Source of the DNA: Azadirachta indica
Taxonomy: Eukaryota; Streptophyta; Magnoliopsida; Sapindales; Meliaceae
DNA: 64,000 nucleotides
Assembly (NCBI GenBank): GCA_022749755.1
Contig: CM040453.1
Span: 1,572,102 to 1,636,101, forward strand
Reading direction: 5' to 3'
Below the pieces are notes generated by a model. It ran no database searches. It saw only the letters and a list, made by a program, of their open reading frames with translations, and was not told where the DNA came from. Of the stretch, positions 33,786-44,476 are shown piece after piece. Position numbers and translations under genes: made by a program. The first letter of the stretch is position 1; the number at the start of each line of letters is the position of its first letter.

Positions 33786-34384
33786 ATAAAGATTTCCGCA
33801 CAGCTGCCGTTTTGATTTGTAGGTGCTAGTTAATTTTAATTGGTTACGTAATGCAAAAGGATAGATCTAAAGTTCAAAGTCTACTCAAAAATTGATAAAT
33901 ATTTAATCCCAATTTACGTTATTTAAACACACATATATGTATATACATACATATTGTAAAATGAAGCATAAGAAAATTTAAATGAGAATGCGCGATCCTT
34001 CAACAATTCATATCTGATCTATTACTATCGTGTAGGCCACATCCAATGAAGGGAATTGATTCTATTTCTCAAACAACATCTCCTCAATGAAGAGAGCTGC
34101 CGATAACTCTTTTCATGTATTGAAATGAAAGATGTATTTAACTGATTTTTGTCTTTTATTTATTAACCAAAAAAATAACCACCCGTTTCAGAAGAAACTC
34201 AGTGCTCCGACCTCCGATTCGAAAAAAAAAAAAACCCCTCTGAACCTTGACTTACCTGATTGACAGAAAGAAAATTTCCTAAGCCTCCCTTAAAGAACGT
34301 CGCCGATTGCAAGTAGCTGATCCAATTTACAAAGAGAAAAAGTACCGTAAACCTTCGTGAGAGAACTACACCGATCGACAAATA
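33786..34384. other. Spacer
   Basis: AT-rich with an alternating CATATATGTATA-type stretch near 33930-33955. No gene is recognised. Confidence 0.5.
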
Positions 34385-34594
34385 TCAGGGTCGACGTGCT
34401 TCTAGAACCCGCTGTTCTATCTCTGCTTTTTTGGAATTTGCAAGTTCGTGGAGATTTGCTGGAAGAACTTCCTTCTTGTCCGCGAGATCCTTAATGATAT
34501 TCCGCACGATCTTTCTTGCGCTGTGGTTGGGATTGGGATTATTGTCATTTGGGTTGGTTACTGGTGGCAAGAGCCTTTGTTGTGCTTCAGCCAC
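34385..34594 (-). CDS. Small hypothetical ORF (69 aa), head-to-head with the inverted repeat
   Basis: Reads MAEAQQRLLPP, then an Asn/Pro-rich stretch, then a charged helical part (RKIVRNIIKDLADKKEVL). Composition looks protein-like and better than the surrounding random ORFs, but I know no family for it. It starts about 10 bases left of the inverted repeat, reading away from it. It may be one exon of a larger broken gene. Coding status is uncertain. Confidence 0.3.
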   Translation of the reverse strand: MAEAQQRLLPPVTNPNDNNPNPNHSARKIVRNIIKDLADKKEVLPANLHELANSKKAEIEQRVLEARRP

Positions 34595-34630
34595 TGCCCG
34601 CGTTTATTTCTCTCTCTTTCTTCACCCTTT

Positions 34631-34728
34631 CTTTCTCCATTTATTTCTATGTCTGTCTGCAATAATGGCCGAAGAGTTTCTTTCTCCATTTATTTCTATG
34701 TCTGTCTGCAATAATGGCCGAAGAGTTG
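34631..34728 (+). repeat. 49-bp tandem duplication inside the left arm
   Basis: 34631-34679 is repeated exactly at 34680-34728, each copy containing a start AATAATGGCCGAAGAG. Because 49 is not a multiple of three, the upstream ATG reads a different frame from the downstream one. Confidence 0.92.
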
Positions 34729-34821
34729 AGGGTTTACTTACAAGAAAGAATGGAAGCTGCTCAGAAATTGACTCAAGAAGTAGGGAAGACCGTTCAAAAT
34801 CTGAAGATCTGTACCGAGTAA
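34714..34821 (+). CDS. Short ORF in left arm (35 aa), mirrored in right arm
   Basis: Encodes MAEELRVYLQERMEAAQ and a helical remainder, with a coiled-coil-like charge pattern. The right arm encodes the same peptide on the minus strand (35402-35500, 32 aa) with one early conservative codon change. Downstream in both arms, a second ORF (34859-35083 plus; 34998-35357 minus) carries ALDNKA and a Leu-Asp-Leu-Asn-Leu-Glu-Pro-Glu-Leu stretch that resembles an LxLxL (EAR) repression motif in the left copy. Both look like pieces of one ancestral gene of unknown family, not an intact gene. Confidence 0.35.
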   Translation: MAEELRVYLQERMEAAQKLTQEVGKTVQNLKICTE

Positions 34822-35401
34822 ACATCGGTCACAGCGTGGACTAGGATGGAAGAAGAATTTGGGGATAGGATGGAAGAAGCATTCTTACAGAAAGATTGTC
34901 AAAGTGTTCGAGGCTTTAGACAACAAAGCATTTCAACGGCATGGAAACAATGAAGAATCAACAAATCCAAGAGGCAGAAAAACATCAAATCTTGATCTTA
35001 ATCTTGAGCCGGAGTTGGACCCAGCTTATCTTCTGGAGGCCAAACAACTATACGGTATCGTATTGCGAGTCTTCTATCTTTGAAGCTGCTTTTAACTATT
35101 TGGGGTTTGTTTTTAATGTTTCGATTTTCAAATTTAATGGTCAGGAATTCAAGCATGCGTTCACGCGGACAGTGTCCTGGATCCAACTCCGGTTCAAGAT
35201 TAAAATCAAGCTTTGTTGTTTTTCTGCCTCCTCTTGGATTTGTTGATTCTTTCCTGTTTTCATGCGGCTGATATGCTTTGTTGTCTAAAGCCTCGAGCAC
35301 TTCGACAATCTGGTCTCTTTCAGTCTCATAATCCCTCTCCTTCGCATCTATCCCCAAATTCTTCTTTCATTCTGGTCCAGTCCACACGGTGACCGATGTT
35401 T

Positions 35402-35500
35402 TCAGATCTTCAGATTTTGAACGGTCTTCCCTACTTCTTGAGTCAATTTCTGAGCAGCCTCCATTCTTTCTTGTAAGTAAACCCTCAACTCTTCGGCCAT
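35402..35500 (-). CDS. Short ORF in right arm (32 aa)
   Basis: Mirror copy of the 34714 ORF, ending at a TGA three codons earlier. Conservation of the reading frame in both arms suggests former coding function; present function is unproven. Confidence 0.3.
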   Translation of the reverse strand: MAEELRVYLQERMEAAQKLTQEVGKTVQNLKI

Positions 35501-35828
35501 TATTGCAGACAGACAGAGAAATAAACGGAGAAAGAAAGGGTGAGGAAAGAGAGAGAAAAAAAGGAACGGATAAAGAAAGAGTGAAGAAAGAAAGAGAAAA
35601 CAAGGGAGAATTGTTTTTGAATTTTTTTTTCTTGAAAAATATGAAAGAGGTGGTTTAGGGGAAGTATTTAAAGATTTTTGACTGCGAGAGCAACAAAAAT
35701 AACCGTATTTCCGTTGCTCTGTAACTGCTTAACTTTCAACTGGGTAATTAGTTAGTAACTTTTTTTATTATGAGATAGTTGGAGATTTCCCATCTCATTT
35801 GTTTCATGTTGCCTGCTTCTGCTTCAGA

Positions 35829-38760
35829 TGGAGATAAGACTCGCTGAGCTATTTAATCCTTTATCAGCACCCTACTAGTTGCACGGTATTGTTCCGCAAA
35901 ATAATTTTTATATAATTTTTTAAAAACTTTATCGAGCATGTCTACATAAATTTCAACTATTTTGATTGGGTAATTATTTATGCCATGTATCTAGTGCTTT
36001 GCCCGAGACACTACGACAGTTTATGTATAGAAATTGATGACTGATCCAGAAGGACGCTGTGACCGCTGATGATCTATATACCTGATGAAAATCCACCACT
36101 TAGCAACTTTACTTATGTTTTATTTCTGTGGTCAGATTTTGAGATGGATATGAATGGCAAAAGCTTTCCAAGGGACCTGCAGTCTTGTCTGTTGTTAAGT
36201 GTTGAGAATTTCTTGCTTCCACAAACAAAGAAGCTTGGAACTTGTTATACTAGACTGGTATGTGTAACTTCTGATTGATATGTTACTATATTTTCTTTAT
36301 TTTCCTTTGAATCAACTTTTTGCAGAGCCCCTTTCATTGTATCATTTTAGAAAGCACAAAATGGATGTGAAAGGAAAACTGTAAATTCTGTGATATCAAG
36401 AGCTTGAAATATCAACTAAGGAGAAGATATTAGACTAGCTTTATAATGCAGTCGTTCTTCTTATTTTTTTTTAAATATTGAGATCTTATATAGCTTTATT
36501 ATCATAAATTTTACAGCTCAGTGTCACTGTTTTTTGTTATGTTTCCAAACGATAACGTTCCACTTGGCCTCTGGTTTGGTAGAATCATGCTCAAATTTCT
36601 TTTTGAGACTCAACTGATGGAAATTTGGGATTTGCACCCTCTTATTGTCTTTTCAGAAACATAAAAAAGAAGGAACATGCATTGTCTTTATTAGTTCTGT
36701 TCATATTCAATTTAGTTCTTGAATTTCTTTTACGTACTTGTTAGGTTGGATTGCTTTGATTTCATTCAGAATTTTCCTTTAGTCATGAGAATTTTTGGGC
36801 CAAGATATGAACGCAAAGCATCTTTTTTCTTCTTTGTTTTTGAATACTGCAATATACTAATGCATAATGGTATTTGCAGGCAGAAGAGCTGGTTTGGAAT
36901 AGTGTGGTGCTTGATTAACAGTATGCTCATCCTATAGATCCTTTTTACTGCAAGATTTTTGTGTACTACCAGCTCTACTATCATTTACCTCCTCATGACA
37001 GATTTGCTTGGGCAATTGATGTAAATTGCCAGGTTGGATAATCTACTTATTTATTTATCAAGTTCAGAGATTTCCAATTGTTTGATCATTGTGTATGTAT
37101 GATTGTTTTACTTAGATTTCCAATAGTTTGATCATTGTGAATGTATGATTGTTTTACATTTTTTATCTGTTGTTGACTTGTTGTAGTGGTGGAATGACTG
37201 GATACATTTGGTTATGTGAGAGAAACGTGTTGAGAGGCCTTGTTGCTTCACCTGTCAGGGGATTGCCAGACATAGAGAGTAACCAAGTTTTGTAAGTTCC
37301 CTTTTCCTATTGTTGTCCCCAGACATAGAGAGTGACCCAGTTTTGTTAGTTTCCTTTTCCTATTGTTGTTTGTGAATAATTCTTTTCCTAATTAGGCCTT
37401 CTTGTTTTTTCTGCGGAAATTTTACCCATCTAAATCGTCAAAAGTCATAGACACATCCCAGAACCTCCCAAGGTTGTGGTGGTGACTGATAAGTATATTT
37501 GCTTTGGATCCTTGCATAACTGTTATTGCTTACTTGTAATGAACTTATAAGGAGATACAAAACTTGTATTTATATCATATGGGTAGTGCTGCACTCTATA
37601 AATTAGTGGAAGCGTGTGTTACATAGTGTAGTTGGATCTTGATAATTTGTGTTTAATAAACTAGGGTTTTTACTGCAAACATGAGATTTTTTCTAACAAT
37701 TAATTAATAACATACTTTTGGCTCAAAGAACATGACGCTAGTTTCTCTATTAAGTAGCTGCTAATGCATACTTCCATGTTTTAAGATGTTGGAAGGACTT
37801 CTACTCCCTTCGTATGGGATTAGAGTTGAAATGGACTCAAGGTCCACATATTCTCTGCTGGTGCTGAGATAGTTTTGTCATTTTTTTTGGTTGACTTGTG
37901 CTATCTTTGTGTGGAAAATTTTATGTTTTATACATCGTTAATGTTCCACAACTTCTTCCAATATATGGTGAAATGTGACTTTTGTGATTATTGCAGATTT
38001 TAAGCCCAGTGGCATTAAACAATTTCCTACCGCATGGCATGAAGACAGTAGTCAGTGCCAACGTGACACAGAGAGGTGAGGACAATGGAATTTGTTATGA
38101 GTCTTGTTTACTGCTTACAATGTACCTAGGTGGAAGTTTGAATTAGGTTTTATCCATACTGTTGGTGAATAACGGTGATATATTGGCGGCAAAGAAATAC
38201 AAAAAGCGGGGGAATGCAGTAAAATCTGAAAGCAGTTTCTAAGTTCATTATAGGGAATCTGAAAGTTGAAGGTGAAATTGGTATTGTATGTAGCTTGGCA
38301 CTTTACACTTTGCCTTAATGTCTTTATATTGATTATTATGCATCTGTTTTACAGGCCACATAGCTGGCCCTATGATGGGAGAAGCGGATCATCTTCTTGT
38401 CAAAAACATACCTAATTACAAACCTAGTGGTTCTCCTTGATTATCAGAGCAACCAAATCATATTGGAATTTCTCAGGCAACTAAATCATATTGGAATTTC
38501 TCAGGCAACTATGGTGTTGGCAGGGCAGGTCCAACCGGCAGCTACACAGTTGCCAGACCAAGACCAGCTGGACCCCTCAGGGCATGCTGACTATCCAAAT
38601 TTTAATTATGGAAATTACAATTATCTTCAGGGCATGATGGGTAACCCTAGAGCTCCGTTCCCTCCAATGGTATGCAAGGCAACAGACAGACAACTCGAGG
38701 GTGCAGGAGGGATTTCAATACCATGAACAGTACTATGACTTTATGACTGAGATGTCTCTT
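35829..38760 (+). pseudogene. XRN4 partial duplicate (exons 14-22), decayed
   Basis: Successive blocks match XRN4 from the end of exon 14 to most of exon 22 with introns kept: exon 14 about 35829-35885, 15 about 35990-36050, 16 about 36133-36180, a shrunken 17 near 36220-36240, 18 about 36879-37031, 19 about 37186-37292, 20 about 37411-37490, 21 about 37998-38076, 22 about 38355-38760. Intron retention shows a genomic duplication. Stops and frameshifts are frequent; for example, exon 18 has a stop after VVLD. A unit of about 28 bp (ATCATATTGGAATTTCTCAG) is duplicated in tandem near 38455-38510. The nuclease domain and start are absent. Confidence 0.9.
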
Positions 38761-39183
38761 GTAAATTTATCGTGTATTTGGAACCCGAAAAGCAGCAGAA
38801 GTGAACAGGGGAAAGATGGATGATCCAATGAATGGCATATATTGGGCGAGTTTTAAGAAAGGTGGGCGTGCCGTTAATTAATCATTTAAGTATGAATGGA
38901 TGGAACGAATTTTAGTTAGTGTACGGGGTGTTGCCCTTATCTAGGAACCTATTTTGTTTTTTTCTAACATCTTCATCCATCAAAATTCACGCTCCCTTCA
39001 TTCAGAAAATGTTAACGGAGATATAAATCTAATACAAAATTTAATTGAAAAAAATTAGAGAAAAATTCGGATAGTTATAAAAAGAACAAAACTAAACATC
39101 CAAACAAATTATCCTAGAATCAACAACAGCAAATTGAGTCGTGTGGAAGGTACAACTAATTCAATATCTTTCCATCACATATC
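38761..39183. other. Spacer
   Basis: Similarity to XRN4 ends near 38760. The remainder is AT-rich with nothing recognised. Confidence 0.5.
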
Positions 39184-40389
39184 TTACCTTAGTTGAGGAA
39201 GTTGAATCCAAAATCTGAACAAATCCTCCGAATCCCAGTCATAAATTTCTAATAACTCCTGTGGGTATCGAGTTCTGCCTTCTACTTCAAGTCCCTCATA
39301 AATTTCTAATAACTCCTGTGGGCATCGAGCTCTGCCTTCTACTTCATGTCCGTTGTCGCCACACCAATGTATTGTATTCCTGAATTCACTTATTAATAAT
39401 TCTTCTTCTGCTTTCCGTACTTCTGTTTTCAGTGGATAGAATAGTGAAGTATCACCTATGAACAATGCTCCATCGAAACATTCTGTTTCAAGCCATTTCA
39501 TCTGCAATCGATCCCACTTGAAAACAATCCATTCCCTGCTAAAAAAATAACGATGTTCTCCAGATCCTGCTATCAATATATCACCGTTACGGTCAATCAA
39601 TCTACCACCATAATAAATAAAATGATCTTCACTGGAAGGAAATGGTTATACTTTCCAGTCTTTCGGTGCAACGTTGAAGGCCCCCACTAAACTCTTGTAG
39701 AAGCAAGTAGTATACAGAATGCCATCTATATATTCTATGTCACTAGTTCTAGAATATTCTTCACCAACATCGAACGAAAACTCAGACCATCTTCCGTCTC
39801 CTCCAAATCTATAGATGCCGATATAAATCTTTCTGTCGCAATTACTCACTGCAAATATCTCACAATCCGAAGAAACCGGACTCGTTGTAAATGTTGCTTT
39901 ACTACAATCTCTGTGAAATTTCGGAACTTGGATTATCTCGTCAGCAAACGGAGAATAGAAGAAGAAGGAACGGCAGACAAGGACTCCAGTCCCTTCGCCG
40001 AAAAGTATCCAACCATGTTTTGAAGCAACAACAACTGAATTGAGCAAAAGTCCACTCGTCGTAATACTGGTGTCAATGGTGTATTTTCTTTTGTGAAGAG
40101 GGTCGAAGAGGTAACATGATTGTGTGTGCTTTCTTCTGCGAGGAGGGTTGAACAGGTAAGATGATTGTGAATCGATGGCGATCATCCATGGTAGTTTATC
40201 TGGGGATTTAACTCTCCCTTGAATGTTTGTTTCTCGCCAACCATTGCATACTCCCCGGAAACGTACCTGATCCACATAGTGAAGACGATTCAAGATTAAG
40301 CATATTATGTCCTCAGGAAGATTGGACCATGACGACCACAACTGTATGTCACTCATCTTTCTCCTTTTCGCTGCGTTCAGATCAGCCAT
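39184..40389 (-). pseudogene. F-box protein (DUF295-like), interrupted by one in-frame stop
   Basis: F-box proteins bring targets to SCF ubiquitin ligases. From the ATG at 40389 the frame runs 247 codons. The F-box WSNLPEDIICLILNRLHYVD lies at residues 21-40, followed by an RFRGVCNGWRE segment, and then by the beta-propeller-like repeats of plant DUF295/kelch-like F-box proteins. A TAA at 39646-39648 stops it, but the same frame continues for 153 sense codons (YYGGRLIDRNGDILIAGSG and onward) to the stop at 39184. No frameshift is needed. Near the C-terminus a 57-bp unit (CPQELLEIYEG) is tandemly duplicated (39241 and 39298). It is either a young pseudogene, a truncated 247-aa protein, or an allele difference. 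Confidence 0.85.
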
Positions 40390-41085
40390 GGCAAGTTGAA
40401 GAAAGAGCCAAACTAGAATGTGGTTGTATAGATTTCGCCGAGTTGGTACTACACAAATTTATATACACACAGGAATTCCTTGTCCTTTTCCTTTTGGGAT
40501 AATGAAGTTTTTTTTTTTTTTATCGTTTTTACTTTTTATCAAATTCTAAGTAAAAACTTAATTTGAATTTGTATCAATCACGTCTGACGTCTCTAATTTC
40601 TAACTTCTAGTAAAATAAAATAATTTACCATAATCAAAATTTGTTCCAATGATATGATAAGGGCGCGCTTAAAATAAGTGATAAAGTTATATTCAGAATT
40701 TAAAAGGACCAATTTGATAATTATCATCCTAACTCCAGTCTTTCTAGGATTTTGCTTACTTTGGAAACGGCTGGAAATTTTCATCCAAAATCTACGAATA
40801 AGTCGTTCCTCTGCTGGGCTCCGGTTAGGTACATGGGCCGAATCACAATATCCGGCCCGGATCGTTATCTGAATCTACTGCTTGCAAATCTTTGACGCCT
40901 GCCCCCCTTATCCAACTCTCTTCCGGAAACTGCATATACTCTGCTTCCATGGATTCTCTTTATTTCTCCCCCACCCAGCAACACAACAATTGCAACGTCA
41001 ACAGAACCTGAAAGGCCAAGCTTTTTCCGTACATTGTCAAGCAAAGAGAAAAATCAACCGTAAACACAAACAAAACTTGTCATTA
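40390..41085. other. Divergent spacer between F-box and rubredoxin genes
   Basis: This region of about 700 bases must hold both promoters, with A/T homopolymer at about 40510-40522. An in-frame ATG at 40882 would extend the rubredoxin frame by 68 residues but lacks the composition of a leader. Confidence 0.55.
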
Positions 41086-41685
41086 ATGGCTTCTGCAACA
41101 ACAAGACCCACCTTTTCTTTTCACCTCTCGCAAACTTCTCTTCCAAGACCACCCAAATCCCACTTCCCTTCGACAATTGTCTTCCCCAAGAAATCCTCAA
41201 AATCTCTTTTCATCCCTCTCTCCATCGATGTTTCCAAAGAAGACAAACCGCCCACTTCAGACCAGTCCGTCGAGTCCAATATTCCACCCCCATCACCAAC
41301 TTCTTCTTCTTCTTATTCTGCTGCCGAAGAAGAGCAGGAAAAGTTTGATAAACGTCGTTTAGAAGAGAAATTTGCAGTCCTGAATACGGGAATATATGAG
41401 TGTAGGTCTTGTGGGTATAAATATGATGAAGCTGTCGGTGATCCTTCATATCCTGTACCACCTGGTTTTCAGTTTGACAAGTTGCCTGAGGATTGGAGAT
41501 GTCCTACTTGTGGAGCAGCAAAGAGTTTTTTCGACAGTAAGAGTGTGGAGATTGCGGGGTTCGCGCAGAATCAGCAGTTCGGTTTGGGTGGAAATACGCT
41601 TACTTCTGGTCAGAAGGCTGTGTTGATATATGGTAGCTTGTTGTTTTTCTTCGTGTTGTTCTTGTCTGGTTACTTTTTGCAATGA
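41086..41685 (+). CDS. RBD1: Plastid rubredoxin with C-terminal membrane anchor
   Basis: Single exon, 199 aa. Residues 1 to about 45 are Ser/Thr/Pro-rich with basic residues and few acids, a chloroplast transit peptide. Residues 104-150 are a rubredoxin fold: CRSC (Cys106, Cys109) and CPTC (Cys139, Cys142) bind one iron, with GDPSYPVPPG-type spacing between. Residues about 176-198 (VLIYGSLLFFFVLFLSGYF) form one membrane helix, placing the iron site on the thylakoid membrane. The match is to the plant/algal RBD1 group needed for photosystem II accumulation. The ATG at 41086 was chosen over the in-frame ATG at 40882 because the transit peptide begins here. Confidence 0.92.
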   Translation: MASATTRPTFSFHLSQTSLPRPPKSHFPSTIVFPKKSSKSLFIPLSIDVSKEDKPPTSDQSVESNIPPPSPTSSSSYSAAEEEQEKFDKRRLEEKFAVLNTGIYECRSCGYKYDEAVGDPSYPVPPGFQFDKLPEDWRCPTCGAAKSFFDSKSVEIAGFAQNQQFGLGGNTLTSGQKAVLIYGSLLFFFVLFLSGYFLQ

Positions 41686-44476
41686 CAAAGTTGGGCAAAT
41701 TGGGTCTGGTAAGATTTTGGTGGTGGCCTTTTTTGGTTTGCGGTATGTTATATGAATTTATGATGTCTTAAATGTTAAGATTAGCGTATATACAAAATGT
41801 ATTGATTCTGAAAGCTCTATTGTTCACTATGGAAATTGGTGAATTTTAGTTCTGTGTTTGATGCAAAATCTATCAGGTGCTTTAGATTTGATTAATCGTG
41901 ATATATATTGCTGTTCTTCTGCAAAACTGTATTCTTCAATAATGGTGTAACAAAAAATGAATAAGAACCGATTGAAATTCAACTTTGGTTGCTTTCATTT
42001 AATTTCTGTTGTGCCAAGTTTGTCACTTATCGTCTGGTCTTAGTTTAAAATCTTGAAGAGAATGCTAGCTAGCTTAGCTGGTAAAATCTTCTAAATGTTA
42101 TCCCAAGGACGTGAGATTAAGGAAATATTACCCTGTTGTATAGCCTCACATTAGTAAGTATTCATAGACAACTAATGAGCATAAGGTTTGGAAAACCATG
42201 AAAGAGGGCTGTGCTTGATAATGTTATTTGCATAAATGAAAATCTGCCGCATCAATCTCATAAGTGTCTCCAAGTTTTCAGTTATTGTTCTTTGTTCTCT
42301 TTGTCATTCGATCTCTCCATCTGTAAGTGGCAATTTGAAACATTGCTCTTGTAGTCTGGAAGTTATGTGGCCTGCATAAGTCATACTCTACAAAGGAAGT
42401 GAATCTCATAATTCTGTCAATCTTGCCTTTGGATATGTAGTTTGCAGTGGGTATCAGCTAAAACTCTTGTACCATAATATCTTTAGCTAATGCTCACAGA
42501 AGACAAATCAAGAAAGTGAATGAATTTGTTGCAATGGAATCATAAGATAATACCAGTCCTGAGTACCATAAGGACTTGCTGTTACATGATAATTTTTGAA
42601 GAGATTGGCTCATTTTCTTGTATTTCATTAACACAGATTAGACTTATGCAGTATCATCTGGTGTCTAGAAATCTATGTGGTGAGTTGGTTAGTTTTGCTC
42701 CCTAAGTTATTAAAGGTATAATCTTACATGAACTTGGCTAAAGCCTGAGAGCCAAGGAAAAGTTCAAGGCTTACCTCGAGGTATTTCAACTGTATCTTAT
42801 CATTTGTCTTACAACTAGCAAAACCTGTGTTTGATTGCAACATAATACAGCTGCCGAGAGTTCCCCGATTTTGCATTATAGTTCACAGGTTACATTTTAA
42901 TTTCTATTCATATTTAGATTTGTCAAGTTCATGTTTATGATTGCAGCTGTATTGATACAATTGCTGTATATTGACGCAGCCCAAAACTTACAAAAGTTTG
43001 ATAGACATGCGAGATAACATAATAATATTTGTTTCTGGTGTATGAGCTAACAAAAAGAGTATCTGTTGCTAAGTCTTCACCCACTTCACAATGTGTTGAA
43101 GGAGGGAGGAGATTGAGGACCAGATACCTGAGCTTCTTCTTAGAAATGTAGCTGCAAAATATGTGAAGGAGCGACTGCAAATTGGGTAAGTTTGTGTAAG
43201 TCTCACCAATAAGGAAACTCAAACTCTTACAAAAGAAAATTGCGTTAGTTTGTGTTAAGTTTGAGATTGAGACAGTGCAGTATAAACTAGTTTGGTCTTT
43301 TCAATACATATACTCTTAAACGATATTGTTAAACATGTGATAACGAAGATTTTAATCAAATAAGATAGAACAGTCACGATTATTGCCGTTAATTTCAAAA
43401 TATGTTGGGCAAATTATTAGTAATTTATTCACGTTACAACATAATATAAATGTAAATTTTGTCAAATTCTACAAAAATTCGAATATAAATTTATTCCAAA
43501 TTACTAAACTAATAAATATTAAACATTTATCCAATCGCTGAAAAAGGTTAATGAATACCAAATCTAGATATCGATTCCAATTTTCATATCTTATTTAAAT
43601 CACCGAACAAAATATTCAAAAGAATAGGAAATACAACAAAAATAAGAAATTACGTGGGAGACAAGTGCATACGTGTCAAACTTTGATTGGAGATAACAAC
43701 AAAGTCCTGAAGTGTTAAAAGAGTTACCACGACACAACGGTTTCGAAGTCATACATGTCATACTGCATCTGTAATTTTAAATTTTATTTTTTTTATTTTA
43801 TTTCGGAGAAAATGTTATACTGTACTTTGCTCTGTCAAAAAGTTTCCATTTCTTAACCAAATTTAGGACAACAAACATACATCGAAACCTGCCAACGTTA
43901 ATAGACAAAGCCCGCCTTCTTCTTCTTCAATCGTCAATCGCTATAATCCCCCTGGGATCTTTCAAGCTGGTCTTATTTCGATCCAAACGTTCTGAGTTCT
44001 TCTATCTTTCTCGCCTTTTTTTGGTGAAACCCTAATCACAACTGTCGCAGATCTAGTAATTGGCCCGTATTTCTTGCAGATTAACAGATCCGAACTCATC
44101 CCATTGAAGGTTCTTCTCATCTTTTCATTTCTCTGCAAGAAGTTCTTTTTTATTGTCTGAGTTTTTGATTAATGACAGCAATCATAATTATGTTTGTGTT
44201 TGTAATTTAAATTGATTTTGCTGATGGGTTAGATTTTTGTTTGAAACATAAAGTTTGTTGCTTTATCGCTTTGCATGTAATATATGTGTATCTGTAAAGT
44301 TTTGTTGAACATAGTGGGATGTTGTTTGGTTGTTTGTATTTTTCTTAATATTTTTCAATTTCTGATGATACGTTGTGTTTGGATTTGGATTCTGCTTGTT
44401 GATAGGTTGATAAGTATTTGCAGGGGAAATTAGTTACAAAACAAGGAGAAGATTAAGGTTAGGCTAGATCACAAAA
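41686..44476. other. Intergenic region and SEC24 leader
   Basis: No gene is recognised. A tRNA-like fragment lies at about 42066-42122. The SEC24 leader probably starts near 43900. A leader intron, with donor near 44110 (TTGAAG|GTTCTT) and acceptor TTTGCAG at about 44418-44424, may precede the start codon. Confidence 0.55.
42066..42122 (+). repeat. Possible SINE / tRNA-like fragment
   Basis: TAGCTTAGCTGG (about 42069-42080) matches a Pol III A box (TRGCNNARYNGG). A weaker B-box-like GGACGTGAGATT follows about 30 bases later. Such pairs form the head of plant SINEs. No tail or target duplication was found, so this is an old fragment at best. Confidence 0.35.

Larger units (their letters stand above)
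34606..35557. repeat. Large inverted repeat, about 0.4-kb arms
   Basis: The left arm (34606-35024) and the reverse complement of the right arm (35176-35557) align along their length, with about 150 bases between. Shared blocks on left/right: TGTCTGTCTGCAATAATGGCC (near 34700/35510), CAAGAAAGAATGGA, GACCGTTCAAAATCTGAAGAT, GAAGAATTTGGGGATAG and ATCAACAAATCCAAGAGG. The arms differ by scattered substitutions, and the left arm carries a 49-bp tandem duplication. A transcript through it would fold into a long imperfect hairpin. Confidence 0.9.

Noticed and set aside
40882..41085. Upstream in-frame ATG for the rubredoxin gene
   Set aside because: The added 68 residues do not resemble a leader and precede a convincing transit peptide that begins at 41086.
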